DNA from: CAISDA01 sp050258555
GTDB taxonomy: Bacteria; Bacteroidota; Ignavibacteria; UBA10030; UBA8401
Direction of reading: 5' to 3'
DNA length: 64,000 bases
NCBI GenBank assembly: GCA_050258555.1
Contig: JBLMZA010000159.1
Location: 1-64,000, forward strand
Part shown: piece by piece, positions 8,236 through 17,413 of the stretch
How the letters are laid out: each line of letters starts with the position of its first letter
How positions within the stretch are numbered: position 1 is the first letter of the stretch
Notes under the pieces: generated by a model
Databases searched by the model: none
What the model saw: only the letters and a program-made list of their open reading frames with translations
What the model was told of the DNA's origin: nothing
Program-made: the position numbers and the translations under genes

Positions 8236-9138
8236 ATGCGATTGGCCGCCGTTTTCATCATTGTTGCCGCCTTTCTCTCCATGACACGGACCGCCTCGGC
8301 GCAGATCGACTGCCAGGTGACGGTCAACATGGACAAGATACAGGGAACCAACAAAGACCAGCTTCAGAACTTTGCGCAGGACATACAGACGTACATCGCT
8401 TCCAACAAATGGGCCGCCGACGATTACGACGGCGACAAGATCAAATGCACGATGAACATCTTCTTCCTTTCGCAGCCGAGCGAGAACAGCTACACGGCGC
8501 AGGTGTTCATCGGAAGCCAGCGTCCGATCTACAAGGATCCGCAGGGCAAATCGACGGCCATGCTTCGCATTGTCGACGACCGCTGGGACTTCATCTACGA
8601 GAAGGGGCGTCCCATCTACCGCGACGACCAGCGCTTCGATGCCCTCACCGATTTCATCGATTACTACATGTACCTCATCGTCGGCTTCGACTACGATTCG
8701 TACGGTCCCGGCGACGGCACGAAATATTTCCAGAAATGCTTCAACTTCTGCAATCAGGCGCCGTCCAGTGCGAAAGGCTGGGATCTGCTGCCGTCGGGTT
8801 ACAGCCGCCGCGGACTCGTCGAGGACCTGCTCAATCCGAAGTATCAGCCGTTCCGCGAGGGATTTTATCTCTATCATTACAAAGGCCTGGACCTGCTGGC
8901 CAGAAAGCCGGCCGATGCCTACAAGAACATGCTGGCGTTTCTCCGGAGCATCGCCGAGCAGAAGAAGATCGGAAATCCGCGCGCGCTGATCTTCAAGAAT
9001 TTTTTCGATGCGAAATACATGGAGCTGGCAGACATCTTCAAGACCTATGAGGATGCCAAGAGCGCATACCAGTTGCTCATACAGGTCGATCAGGCGCATC
9101 AGTCGGCATACGAGGAAGCGGCGCGCAAAACGCGGTGA
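8236..9138 (+). CDS. DUF4835 family secreted protein
   Basis: A 300-residue protein with a signal peptide (residues 1-23, ending SAQ) and the full DUF4835 layout: the early QDIQTYIASNKW segment, the Asp- and Tyr-rich middle (RFDALTDFIDYYMYLIVGFD), the PKYQPFREGFYLYHYKGLD block and the C-terminal ALIFKNFFDAKYMELADIF block. The family is found across Bacteroidota; its function is not known to me. The ATG has a GAAAGGA ribosome site 5 bases upstream and a good promoter at 8170-8200. It is divergent from the PorV-like gene. An envelope role is inference from the signal peptide. Confidence 0.85.
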   Translation: MRLAAVFIIVAAFLSMTRTASAQIDCQVTVNMDKIQGTNKDQLQNFAQDIQTYIASNKWAADDYDGDKIKCTMNIFFLSQPSENSYTAQVFIGSQRPIYKDPQGKSTAMLRIVDDRWDFIYEKGRPIYRDDQRFDALTDFIDYYMYLIVGFDYDSYGPGDGTKYFQKCFNFCNQAPSSAKGWDLLPSGYSRRGLVEDLLNPKYQPFREGFYLYHYKGLDLLARKPADAYKNMLAFLRSIAEQKKIGNPRALIFKNFFDAKYMELADIFKTYEDAKSAYQLLIQVDQAHQSAYEEAARKTR

Positions 9139-9231
9139 GCGGTCCCTCGCGATTCCTGCCTGCGCCTTCGTCTTTTGACGGCAGCGTACGGGAAAAGACG
9201 CTGAGAGGCAAGTTAGAAATTTCTTATGAAG

Positions 9232-9268
9232 AGGCATGGCGTGCACACAGTGCGTCATGCCTTTTTTA
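9232..9268 (+). terminator. Rho-independent terminator after the DUF4835 gene
   Basis: Ten-base arms 9232-9241 and 9253-9262 (AGGCATG core) with one wobble pair, followed by TTTTTT. Confidence 0.85.
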
Positions 9269-9372
9269 TTGTGAATCCGATTGCATTTTTGTGAAATAAC
9301 TCGGACATTTAAAGGATATCCATCATAGGTATACAGCCATCTCCAGAACCTACCTAACCACGAGGAACTACA

Positions 9373-10866
9373 ATGTCGTTGAAATTTATGTCGGCTGAGG
9401 AAGCCGCAAGCCATATCAACCACGGCGATACCGTGGGCTTTTCAGGATTTACTCCCGCCGGTGCGGTGAAAGCCATACCGAAAGCCATCGCAGCGCGCGC
9501 CGTTGCATTCCATGCCGAAGGCAAGCCCTTCAAGATCGGCGTCATGACCGGCGCATCGACAGGCGACTCGCTCGACGGCCAGCTGGCCCGTGCCGAAGCG
9601 GTTTCGTTCCGTACGCCGTACCAGTCGAACGGAGACATGCGCAAGCTCATCAACAGCGGCAAGGCGGAATTTTTTGATATGCATTTGTCGCAGGTGGCGC
9701 CCAACATCCGGTTCGGCTTTTTCGGAAAGATCCATTGCGCCATCGTCGAAGCCTGCGACGTGAGCGAAAACGGCGAGATCGTTCTCACCTCGTCGGTGGG
9801 CAACACGCCCACGTACTGCCGCGTGGCCGACAAGATCTTCATCGAACTCAACCGGAAACATCCCAAGGCATTGCGCGGCATGCACGATGTCTACGAGCCT
9901 GCCGATCCGCCGTACCGCCGCGAGATACCGGTGTATGCGCCGTCGGACCGCATCGGCACGGAGGTCGTGAAAGTCGATCCGTCGAAGATCATCGGCATCG
10001 TCGAAACGGATCTGCCGGATGAAAGCGGCAAGTTCGCCGAGAGCGATGAAGTGACGAACCGCATCGGCGAAAACGTCGCCGATTTTCTCGCGCGCGAGCT
10101 GAAGGACGGACGCATTCCGTCGTCGTTCCTTCCCATCCAGTCCGGCGTGGGCAACATCGCCAACGCCGTGCTCGGCGCGCTGGGAGCGAATCCGCACATT
10201 CCGGCGTTCAATATGTATACGGAAGTGGTGCAGGACGCCGTGATCGAGCTCATGAAGAAGGACCGCGTGAAATTTGCGAGCACCTGCGCGCTCACGGTGA
10301 GTCCGGAAGTGCTGAGCGAGGTCTATTCGAACCTCGATTTCTTTCATTCGCGCGTCCTGCTTCGGCCGCAGGAGATCTCGAACAGCCCGGAAGTGGCGCG
10401 CCGCCTCGGCATCATCTCGATCAATACGGCGCTCGAAGCCGACATCTTCGGCAACGTGAATTCGACGCAGGTGCTGGGAAGCAAGATGATGAACGGCATC
10501 GGCGGATCGGGTGACTTCACGCGCAACGCCTACATCTCGATCTTCACGTGCCCCTCGGTGGCCAAGGACGGCAAGATCAGCACGATCGTGCCGATGGCCT
10601 CGCACGTCGACCACAGCGAACATTCGGTGCAGGTCTTGATCACCGAGCACGGCGTGGCCGATCTGCGCAGGAAATCGCCGAGCCAGCGCTTCGAAGCGAT
10701 CCTGAACAACTGCGTGCATCCTGAATACCGCGAGCAGCTGTGTGAATATTACAATCTCGGCGGAGCCGCGCACACGCAGCAGTCGCTGCATGCGGCCTTC
10801 GGCATGCACGAGCAGTTCATGAAGACCGGGGATATGCGCAACGTGAACTGGGCGGAATACAAGTAA
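9373..10866 (+). CDS. Acetyl-CoA hydrolase/transferase family CoA-transferase
   Basis: A 497-residue class I CoA-transferase that moves CoA between acyl groups, most likely succinyl-CoA and acetate, in the cytosol. The catalytic Glu is in MYTEVVQD at residue 284, the position that forms the glutamyl-CoA intermediate in succinyl-CoA:acetate CoA-transferase. The N-terminal GDTVGFSGFTPAG and the C-terminal GGSGDF and STIVP segments agree with that subgroup. Length is typical. A GAGGAAC ribosome site precedes the ATG. It stands alone between two terminator-like hairpins. Exact acyl preference cannot be read from sequence. Confidence 0.9.
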   Translation: MSLKFMSAEEAASHINHGDTVGFSGFTPAGAVKAIPKAIAARAVAFHAEGKPFKIGVMTGASTGDSLDGQLARAEAVSFRTPYQSNGDMRKLINSGKAEFFDMHLSQVAPNIRFGFFGKIHCAIVEACDVSENGEIVLTSSVGNTPTYCRVADKIFIELNRKHPKALRGMHDVYEPADPPYRREIPVYAPSDRIGTEVVKVDPSKIIGIVETDLPDESGKFAESDEVTNRIGENVADFLARELKDGRIPSSFLPIQSGVGNIANAVLGALGANPHIPAFNMYTEVVQDAVIELMKKDRVKFASTCALTVSPEVLSEVYSNLDFFHSRVLLRPQEISNSPEVARRLGIISINTALEADIFGNVNSTQVLGSKMMNGIGGSGDFTRNAYISIFTCPSVAKDGKISTIVPMASHVDHSEHSVQVLITEHGVADLRRKSPSQRFEAILNNCVHPEYREQLCEYYNLGGAAHTQQSLHAAFGMHEQFMKTGDMRNVNWAEYK

Positions 10867-10896
10867 GACATCATAGACATCGATACTTCTTCAAGA

Positions 10897-10926
10897 CGCC
10901 GGGAGGACCGTTGGCGCCTCCCGGCG
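10897..10926 (+). terminator. Strong hairpin after the CoA-transferase gene
   Basis: Perfect 10-bp arms (10897-10906 and 10917-10926, CGCCGGGAGG) around a 10-base loop. There is no T run after it, so it may be a weak terminator or a 3' stabiliser. Confidence 0.6.
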
Positions 10927-10971
10927 CATTATTACAATCCATACGATAGATAGCATACCATTTCAAATTCT

Positions 10972-12045
10972 ATGAACGAAATCAATTCCAAGTTGAACCG
11001 CATCGGGGTCTTCTACGACGGCAATTATTTTCTCCATGTCAGCAATTACTATAATTATTTCCATCCGCGCCGGAGCCGGCTGAGCATCGCCGGACTCCAT
11101 GAATTCATCGAAGGGCAGGTGGCGAAGGAAGAGGGCACCGAGAAACGCCTCTGCCAGATCGTCGATGCGCATTACTTCCGCGGACGGCTCAACGCGCAGG
11201 AGGCGAGTCAGCGGGGCAACCAGCTCTACAACGACCGCGTCTTCGACGACGTGCTCATGAGCGAGGGCGTGACGACGCATTATCTTCCCCTCAAGAGCCG
11301 CTCCGGCAAGAAGGAGGAGAAGGGCATCGACGTCTGGCTCGCGCTCGAAGCCTACGAGCTCGCGATCTACAAGCGCTTCAACGTGGTCGTGCTCATTACG
11401 TCCGACGGCGACTATGTCCCCTTGGTGCGCAAGCTCAACACGATCGGGACGCGGGTGATGGTGCTTTCATGGGACTTCGAGTATACGGACGATTCGGGGC
11501 AGAAGATGGTCACGCGCACGTCGCAGGATCTGCTCGACGAGGTGACGTATCCCGTTCTCATGCACCAGCTGATCGACGACCGTGTGAAGCGCAGCGACAT
11601 GCTCGTGAACAATCTCTTCATGCAGACGGACGGCTACAGCGGCTCGCGCGAGTATCGTGCCGCCGAGTCGAAGCCGCAGGTGAACAGAGGAAAGATCCTC
11701 AGCATCAAAAACGGCTACGGCTTCATTGCGCTCGTGCCCAATAATTTATTTTTCCATTATACGGACGTTGTCGAGGGCGATTTCAACGAGATGCGCGAAG
11801 GGGATACCGTCGAGTATACGATCGGGCGGAACACGCGCGGAGAGGATGTCGCAAAGAATGTCCGGTTTGTGGCAGAAGCCTCTCCGGCCGCAACCGACAC
11901 GGCCGACGCCGCGGAAGGCCAGGCGTCCCGGCCGGCGCTGCCTATGCTGAGGGCAAACGGCAGCCAGGAGGCCGGAGCCGTTCCTCCGCAGGACTCGTCC
12001 GTGGCGGAAGGGGAAGCCCCGGCCGAAGAATCGCCGAAAGAGTGA
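10972..12045 (+). CDS. NYN-domain nuclease-like protein fused to a cold-shock domain
   Basis: A 357-residue fusion. Residues 10-200 form a NYN (PIN-like, LabA/DUF88) domain with the expected acidic residues: D16 in FYDGNY, D120 in KGIDVWLALEAY, and D145 and D147 in ITSDGDYVPLV, which would bind the metal for RNA cleavage. Residues 238-300 form a cold-shock domain with the RNP1-like GYGFI (248-252) and RNP2-like LFFHYTDV (259-266). The last 55 residues are Ala-, Pro- and Glu-rich and probably disordered. The pair suggests an RNA-binding ribonuclease acting in the cytosol; the target is unknown. It lies 74 bp before rpmE, which has its own promoter. Confidence 0.84.
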   Translation: MNEINSKLNRIGVFYDGNYFLHVSNYYNYFHPRRSRLSIAGLHEFIEGQVAKEEGTEKRLCQIVDAHYFRGRLNAQEASQRGNQLYNDRVFDDVLMSEGVTTHYLPLKSRSGKKEEKGIDVWLALEAYELAIYKRFNVVVLITSDGDYVPLVRKLNTIGTRVMVLSWDFEYTDDSGQKMVTRTSQDLLDEVTYPVLMHQLIDDRVKRSDMLVNNLFMQTDGYSGSREYRAAESKPQVNRGKILSIKNGYGFIALVPNNLFFHYTDVVEGDFNEMREGDTVEYTIGRNTRGEDVAKNVRFVAEASPAATDTADAAEGQASRPALPMLRANGSQEAGAVPPQDSSVAEGEAPAEESPKE

Positions 12046-12053
12046 ATTTAGTG

Positions 12054-12084
12054 TTGCACTTCATGGGTTTTTCCCGTATATTGC
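12054..12084 (+). promoter_or_regulatory. Bacteroidota-type promoter for rpmE
   Basis: TTG at 12054-12056, 20 bp, TATATTGC at 12077-12084. It begins 9 bp after the stop of the NYN gene and predicts a leader of about 30 nt. Confidence 0.72.
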
Positions 12085-12119
12085 CAAGTAGGATTTAATT
12101 TGATCATTGGAGAGTTGAC

Positions 12120-12344
12120 ATGAAAAACGATATCCATCCGACATACAAACATGCTGTCGTTCAGTGTATCTGCGGAAACACGTTCGAAACCCGCTCCACC
12201 GTCGGCAACATTCACGTCGAAATCTGCTCAAACTGCCACCCGTTCTACACGGGCAAGCAGAAGCTGATCGATTCGGCAGGCCGCGTCGAGCGCTTCAACA
12301 AGAAATACGGCAAAAAGGCCGCCCCTGCGGAAGCAGCGGTGTAA
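12120..12344 (+). CDS. rpmE: 50S ribosomal protein L31 (zinc-binding form)
   Basis: A 74-residue protein of the large ribosomal subunit. It has the MK-DIHPTY start and the four cysteines of the zinc-binding (C+) type: C16 and C18 in QCICGNTF and the pair in EICSNCHPFYTGKQ. A GGAGAG ribosome site precedes the ATG. It has its own promoter upstream and a strong terminator downstream, so it is a single-gene unit. Confidence 0.97.
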   Translation: MKNDIHPTYKHAVVQCICGNTFETRSTVGNIHVEICSNCHPFYTGKQKLIDSAGRVERFNKKYGKKAAPAEAAV

Positions 12345-12374
12345 ATCGGCATGCGTGCGTGATGCGCGAAAAGC

Positions 12375-12409
12375 AACGGAATGTATCAACGATGCATTCC
12401 GTTTTTTTT
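12375..12409 (+). terminator. Rho-independent terminator after rpmE
   Basis: Nine-base arms AACGGAATG (12375-12383) and CATTCCGTT (12395-12403), followed by a run of T to 12409. Confidence 0.92.
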
Positions 12410-12463
12410 CGTACCTCATGTCCGGCGGCACTTTTCAACTACAGGCAGCGAAAGCACTGATGT

Positions 12464-13822
12464 ATGGACGGATTTGACGACAAGAAGGCGCTGTTTTCCG
12501 GCGTACGCGGCACAGCGGTCAAAATATTGAACCGGGTCGAGCGGACCGACGCATATCTCGACAAGCTCCTCGATGCGGAACTCCGATCGTCCGACCTGAA
12601 CGACCTAGACAAATCGCTTCTCACCGAGATCGTCACCGGCGTGCTCCGCTGGCAGATGAAATTGGACTGGGTGCTGAACGGCTTCTTCCACGGCAACTTT
12701 TCGAAAGCCGAAGTCACCGTGCGCAACGGACTCCGCACGGCGCTCTACCAGATCATGTTTCTGGACAAGATCCCGCATCATGCGGCGGTGAACGAGGCGG
12801 TGGAATTCATCAAGCGCATACGCGGCGAAAAAGCCGGCAACCTCGTCAACGCCGTGCTCCGCACGATTCTCCGCAACCTCGACGGCATCCACTATCCCGA
12901 TATCGCCAACGGTGCCGCCCAGTACCTTTCCGTGATGTACTCGCATCCGCTGTGGATGGTGCGCAGCTGGATGAACCGCTACGGCTACGCTGAAACGGAA
13001 AAGCTCCTGGCGGCGAACAACGCCAAGCCGCAGCTCACGCTCCGCATCAATACCGCCAAGACATCGATCGACCATTTCCTGGAGCTGCTGGCGCAGCAGA
13101 ACATCGCCGTCGAGCGTTCGCGCTACATCGACACGTTCGTCAAGACGGCGACGCTGGCCAACCTTTCGCACACCGAACTCTTCCGGCAGGGATACGTTTC
13201 GGTGCAGGATGAAAGCGCCGGCATCGCCGCGTCGCTGCTCGATGCGCGGCCGGGCGAGCGGGTGATCGACCTCTGCGCCGCGCCCGGAGGCAAGACGACA
13301 TTCATCGGCGAGCGCATGCAGAACAAGGGCGTGATCGTGGCGGTCGACAAATACAGCACGCGGCTCGACCTGGTGCAGGAAAGCTGCGCCCGGCTCGGCA
13401 TCACGAACGTGAAATGCGTCGCCGCCGACGGCGTCGAATTCGAAACGGAAGCGGCGGACAAGGTGCTGCTCGACGCGCCGTGCTCGGGCCTCGGCGTGCT
13501 CACGAAAAAGCCCGATGTGAAGATCAAGCGCGAGCAGAGCGATATCAGAAAGCTCGTCGAGATACAGCACCAGCTTATCGACCAGGCTTCATCGCTGGTG
13601 AAGCCGGGCGGCATGCTCATCTACAGCACATGCACGATCGAGCCCGACGAGAATTTTTCGGTGGTCCGGTGGTTCCTCCAGCGGCATCCGGAATTCGACA
13701 TCGACCATTCGATGCGGTCGGCGTACCCCGCGCTGATGCATGCAGACGGCTATATCGAAACATTTCCTTCGAAGCACGGCATGGACGGATCGTTTTCCAT
13801 CAGGCTCCGAAAATCGTCCTGA
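12464..13822 (+). CDS. rsmB: 16S rRNA (cytosine-967-C5)-methyltransferase
   Basis: Methylates C967 of 16S rRNA using S-adenosylmethionine. The 452-residue protein has the NusB-like RNA-binding domain at about 12-140 and the Rossmann methyltransferase domain from about 245, with the SAM-binding DLCAAPGGKT (269-278), the DAPCSGLG motif (C340) and the YSTCTIEPDEN motif with the catalytic C390. This is the canonical layout. A second, more divergent member lies at 40931-42253. It follows the rpmE terminator and probably heads a unit with kbl and the acyltransferase pair. Confidence 0.94.
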   Translation: MDGFDDKKALFSGVRGTAVKILNRVERTDAYLDKLLDAELRSSDLNDLDKSLLTEIVTGVLRWQMKLDWVLNGFFHGNFSKAEVTVRNGLRTALYQIMFLDKIPHHAAVNEAVEFIKRIRGEKAGNLVNAVLRTILRNLDGIHYPDIANGAAQYLSVMYSHPLWMVRSWMNRYGYAETEKLLAANNAKPQLTLRINTAKTSIDHFLELLAQQNIAVERSRYIDTFVKTATLANLSHTELFRQGYVSVQDESAGIAASLLDARPGERVIDLCAAPGGKTTFIGERMQNKGVIVAVDKYSTRLDLVQESCARLGITNVKCVAADGVEFETEAADKVLLDAPCSGLGVLTKKPDVKIKREQSDIRKLVEIQHQLIDQASSLVKPGGMLIYSTCTIEPDENFSVVRWFLQRHPEFDIDHSMRSAYPALMHADGYIETFPSKHGMDGSFSIRLRKSS

Positions 13823-13858
13823 GCGTTACTCACCTCTCCATCTCCTCAAAGGATTCTT

Positions 13859-15073
13859 ATGGACTACATCGAACTCGTACGCAGTGAACTCGGGCGTCTG
13901 CGCGACGCCAACACATTCAAGATTGAAACTCCTCTTCAGTCGGCACAGTCCGGCGTCGTGACGGTCAAGGGCAAGGACGTCGTCATGATGGCTTCGAACA
14001 ATTATCTCGGCATGGCGAACCATCCCGCCGTGCGCAAGGCGGCGATCGAGGGCATCAGGGAATACGGATACGGCGTGGCCTCAGTGCGCTTCATCTGCGG
14101 AACGCAGGATATCCACCTCGAGCTTGAAAAGAAGATCTCGAAGTTCGTGGGCACCGAGGACACGATCCTCTTCTCGTCGTGCTTTGCGGCGAACGAGGGA
14201 TTCTTCGCCTCGCTCACGAACGAGAAGCTCGGCTTCGAATCGTACAAGGACGTGATCTACACCGACCGCCTCAATCATGCCAGCATCATCGACGGCCAGC
14301 GCCTGTGCAAGACGGAAACCACCGACAAAAAGATCTACAATCATGCCGATATGGCCCACCTGCGCAGCCTGCTCGAAGAGGACAGGGAGAAGGACTACCG
14401 GCTGAAGATCATCGCCACCGACGGCGTCTTCAGCATGGAAGGAGACCTTGCGCCGCTCGACGAGCTCGTGGCGCTGGCCAACGAGTTTCAGGCCATCCTG
14501 TTCGTCGACGATTCGCACGCCATCGGCGTCTGCGGAAAGACGGGCAGGGGAACGCCCGAGCATTTCAATGTGCTGAAGAAAGTCGACGTCATCACCGGCA
14601 CGCTCGGCAAGGCGATCGGCGGGGCCGCCGGCGGATACATCAGCGGAAAGAAGGAGCTGATCGCGTATCTTCGCCAGAAATCGCGGCCGTATACGTTTTC
14701 AAACTCGCTTCCGCCGGCAATCGTCATGGCCTGCATGGCCGCATTCGATCTGCTTTCGACCGACAAGTCGATCGTGACGCGCCTTCATGAGAACACCGCA
14801 TATTTCCGGAAAGAGATCTCCGCGCTCGGCTTCAGGATTCTCGAGGGCACGCATCCGATCACGCCGATCATGCTCGGCGAGGCCTCGCTTGCGCAGGAGA
14901 TGAGCATGCAGCTGCTCAAAGCCGGCGTGTACATCAAGGGGCTCTGGTTCCCCGTGGTGCCGAAAGGCGAAGCCCGTCTGCGCGCGCAGGTATCGGCGTC
15001 GCTGTCGAAGAAGGATCTCGACCGCGCGCTCGACGCGTTCGAGCATGTCGGCAGGAAGCTTCACGTTATCTAA
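13859..15073 (+). CDS. kbl: Glycine C-acetyltransferase (2-amino-3-ketobutyrate CoA ligase)
   Basis: A PLP enzyme of the alpha-oxoamine synthase family that joins glycine and acetyl-CoA, or in reverse splits 2-amino-3-ketobutyrate from threonine breakdown. The 404-residue protein has SVRFICGTQDIHLELE, a hallmark of this member over BioF, the DDSHAIGVCG motif that holds PLP, and the Schiff-base Lys K251 in TGTLGKAIGGA. The ATG has an AAAGGA site. No threonine dehydrogenase gene is adjacent. BioF and serine palmitoyltransferase are the near relatives; the motif above favours Kbl. Confidence 0.9.
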   Translation: MDYIELVRSELGRLRDANTFKIETPLQSAQSGVVTVKGKDVVMMASNNYLGMANHPAVRKAAIEGIREYGYGVASVRFICGTQDIHLELEKKISKFVGTEDTILFSSCFAANEGFFASLTNEKLGFESYKDVIYTDRLNHASIIDGQRLCKTETTDKKIYNHADMAHLRSLLEEDREKDYRLKIIATDGVFSMEGDLAPLDELVALANEFQAILFVDDSHAIGVCGKTGRGTPEHFNVLKKVDVITGTLGKAIGGAAGGYISGKKELIAYLRQKSRPYTFSNSLPPAIVMACMAAFDLLSTDKSIVTRLHENTAYFRKEISALGFRILEGTHPITPIMLGEASLAQEMSMQLLKAGVYIKGLWFPVVPKGEARLRAQVSASLSKKDLDRALDAFEHVGRKLHVI

Positions 15074-15088
15074 TGATGCTCCGTTCGT

Positions 15089-16231
15089 ATGCCAACTGCA
15101 AAACAGCGTTATCTTTTTATTGATCTTCTGCGCTTCACGGCCGTGATCGTGATGCTGCAGGGACACACATTCGATGCCCTGCTTTCGCCCGTCGTAAAGC
15201 AGGCATCGCTTTTTTATATCCACGATTTCTTTCACGGCTTCGTTGCGCCGATGTTCCTGTTTGCCTCGGGCGTCGCATTCGGCGTCTCGACGATGAAAAA
15301 ATGGGATGTGCATTCCCATATGAGCCGGCCGGTGATGAAGCGCGTCGGACGCTTCATCGGTCTGATCATCATCGGCTACGCGCTCCATCTGCCGTTTTTC
15401 TCGCTGCCGAAGATCCTTTCCAGCGCCACGCCCGAACAGGTTGCATCGATGCTGCAGGTCGATGCGCTGCACTGCATCGCGCTCACGCTTCTGGCAGCGC
15501 AGCTGTCGGTGCTCGTCTGCGGCACTCCCCGGCGCCTTGTGGCCGGCGCCGCGGCGGTGGCGCTGTTCATCGCTTTTTCCGGTCCCGTGATCTGGAATCT
15601 TCCCCTCACGTCGTACATGCCACTGGCCGTCGCGTCGTATCTGAACGCGCAGAATCATTCCTGGTTCCCACTCGTGCCGTACTCGTCCTTCGTGCTCTTC
15701 GGCATCGTGTATGCGTGGATGTTCCTGCAGGCGAAAGAGAAGCGGAAGACGGTGCTGTTCATGCAGCGCGGCGTCGTGACCGGCATGCTGCTGATCGGAC
15801 TGGCGGTGCTGGCGGCGAACCTGCCGCTGACCATCTATGCGCCGCACGATTTCTGGAAGGTGAATCCCATCGTCATTGCGGCGCGGCTCGGATTTCTGCT
15901 CATCGCGGCAAGCAGTCTCTTTTTCGCCGAACAGATTATCCGCGTGCCTCCGAAGCTTCCGGCGATCATGGGGAGCGAATCGCTCTTCATCTACATCGTG
16001 CATCTGCTGATCATCTACGGCTCCGTGCTCAACAACGGCCTCCAGCAGATCTGGGGTCCGACGCTTTCGTTCTGGCAGGCGCTCGGCGTTTTCTTCGTCG
16101 TCTTCCTGGCGATGTCGGCCTTCGCGTACGCCTGGCATATCCTGAAAACGCGGTACAAGGGATGGGCGCTCTTTCTCCGCATCGCGATTGTCTGGCTCCT
16201 GGTGTTTTATTTCATTTCCCGTCCCTATTAA
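15089..16231 (+). CDS. Membrane acyltransferase, DUF1624/HGSNAT-like, copy 1
   Basis: A 380-residue inner-membrane protein with about ten transmembrane segments. The N-terminus has the RYLFIDLLR signature and a His at residue 26 (QGH), then HGFVAPMFLFASGVAFG near 49-65, as in the DUF1624 / heparan-alpha-glucosaminide N-acetyltransferase-like group related to acyltransferase 3 proteins. These use acyl donors to modify sugars at the membrane; the substrate here is unknown. The neighbouring gene is a paralogue of equal length with the same motifs at the same positions (His26, VDxLHCIA). It starts 16 bp after kbl. Confidence 0.75.
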   Translation: MPTAKQRYLFIDLLRFTAVIVMLQGHTFDALLSPVVKQASLFYIHDFFHGFVAPMFLFASGVAFGVSTMKKWDVHSHMSRPVMKRVGRFIGLIIIGYALHLPFFSLPKILSSATPEQVASMLQVDALHCIALTLLAAQLSVLVCGTPRRLVAGAAAVALFIAFSGPVIWNLPLTSYMPLAVASYLNAQNHSWFPLVPYSSFVLFGIVYAWMFLQAKEKRKTVLFMQRGVVTGMLLIGLAVLAANLPLTIYAPHDFWKVNPIVIAARLGFLLIAASSLFFAEQIIRVPPKLPAIMGSESLFIYIVHLLIIYGSVLNNGLQQIWGPTLSFWQALGVFFVVFLAMSAFAYAWHILKTRYKGWALFLRIAIVWLLVFYFISRPY

Positions 16232-16258
16232 CTATTTTCATTCTGTCTGCTGCCGTGT

Positions 16259-17401
16259 ATGAACAATAAAAAACCCCGCTACCAGTACATCGATCTGCTC
16301 CGCGGCTGGGCTGTGTTGGTGATGATTGAAGTGCATGTCGTCAATACGTTCCTGCTTCCCGAATCGCGTACAACTCCGTGGTTCACCGTGCTGAATTTCA
16401 TCAACGGCCTTGTGGCGCCGACGTTTCTGTTCGTGACGGGATATGCATTCGTGCTGGTGGCGCAGAGGAAATGGGACGACTATCTTGCCGGAAACCGCGT
16501 GCTCTTCAAACAGGTTGCCCGGATTCTCCAGATCTGGGCGGTGGGCTATGCGCTCCACCTGCCGGTTTTTTCATTCCGGCGGCTCATGAATGAAACGCAG
16601 CAGATGTGGCTGCCGTTCTGGAAAGTGGATGTGCTGCACTGCATCGCGTTTTCGCTGCTGCTCCTGCTGGCGCTTGTCGTCGTGACGCGCCGGCAGAAGC
16701 TCTTCATGGCCTGCGTGACCGTGATCGGGCTGGCGGTCATCTTCGTGACGCCGTTCACATGGACGATGAACATCGATGCATGGGCGCCGCTGCCGGCGGC
16801 CAATTATTTCAATGCGCTGCACGGCTCTCTTTTTCCCGTACTGCCGTGGATGGGCTTTGTCTTCTTCGGCGGAATGGTCTCGTACGCGGTCGTGCATCTG
16901 CGACAAACAGTCGATCCATCGAAGATCTTTCTCGGCATCCTCACAATTGGCGCGGCGATGATCATCGTGAACGGCGTACTTTCGGTCATGCCGTTTGAAG
17001 TCTATCCGCCGCATCACTACGGCCGCACGAGTCCGCTTTTTGTCTTCATCCGTCTCGGCATCGTGCTCATGCTGCTGTCGGCGATGTATTTCTGGGAGCA
17101 GGCCTCGAAGTCGAAGCCGTCGCTGGTGAGCACCGTCGGCGCGGAATCGCTCGTGGCGTACGCGTTCCATCTGCTGGTGATCTACGGCCTGTTCTTCGAC
17201 AACAAGAGCCTGTCGTTCATGATCGGCAAGACGCGCACCGCGGGAGAAGTCGCGATGATGACCGCCGGACTCATCGCGGCCACCGTCGGCGTGTCGTTTG
17301 CCTGGAACCGGATCAAGCACACGAAACTCTTGTATGCGCGCATCGTGCAGTACTCGCTTCTTGCCGGCGTTTTGTATATCTTTTTGACAAAGACACAATG
17401 A
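16259..17401 (+). CDS. Membrane acyltransferase, DUF1624/HGSNAT-like, copy 2
   Basis: A 380-residue polytopic membrane protein, the tandem paralogue of the gene 27 bp upstream. It carries RYQYIDLLRGWAVLVM, His26 (EVH), NGLVAPTFLFVTGYAF, and the shared VDVLHCIAFSLL near residue 125. The RGWAV version is closer to the general family consensus than copy 1. The two genes probably arose by local duplication and may act on related sugars or form a pair in the membrane, which is inference. The substrate is unknown. Confidence 0.75.
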   Translation: MNNKKPRYQYIDLLRGWAVLVMIEVHVVNTFLLPESRTTPWFTVLNFINGLVAPTFLFVTGYAFVLVAQRKWDDYLAGNRVLFKQVARILQIWAVGYALHLPVFSFRRLMNETQQMWLPFWKVDVLHCIAFSLLLLLALVVVTRRQKLFMACVTVIGLAVIFVTPFTWTMNIDAWAPLPAANYFNALHGSLFPVLPWMGFVFFGGMVSYAVVHLRQTVDPSKIFLGILTIGAAMIIVNGVLSVMPFEVYPPHHYGRTSPLFVFIRLGIVLMLLSAMYFWEQASKSKPSLVSTVGAESLVAYAFHLLVIYGLFFDNKSLSFMIGKTRTAGEVAMMTAGLIAATVGVSFAWNRIKHTKLLYARIVQYSLLAGVLYIFLTKTQ

Positions 17402-17413
17402 GAAGGCGGACTG

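Noticed and set aside
7825..9423. 532-codon minus-strand frame across the PorV-like and DUF4835 genes
   Set aside because: It runs antisense through a clear DUF4835 gene and its promoter, and is Arg-rich near its end.
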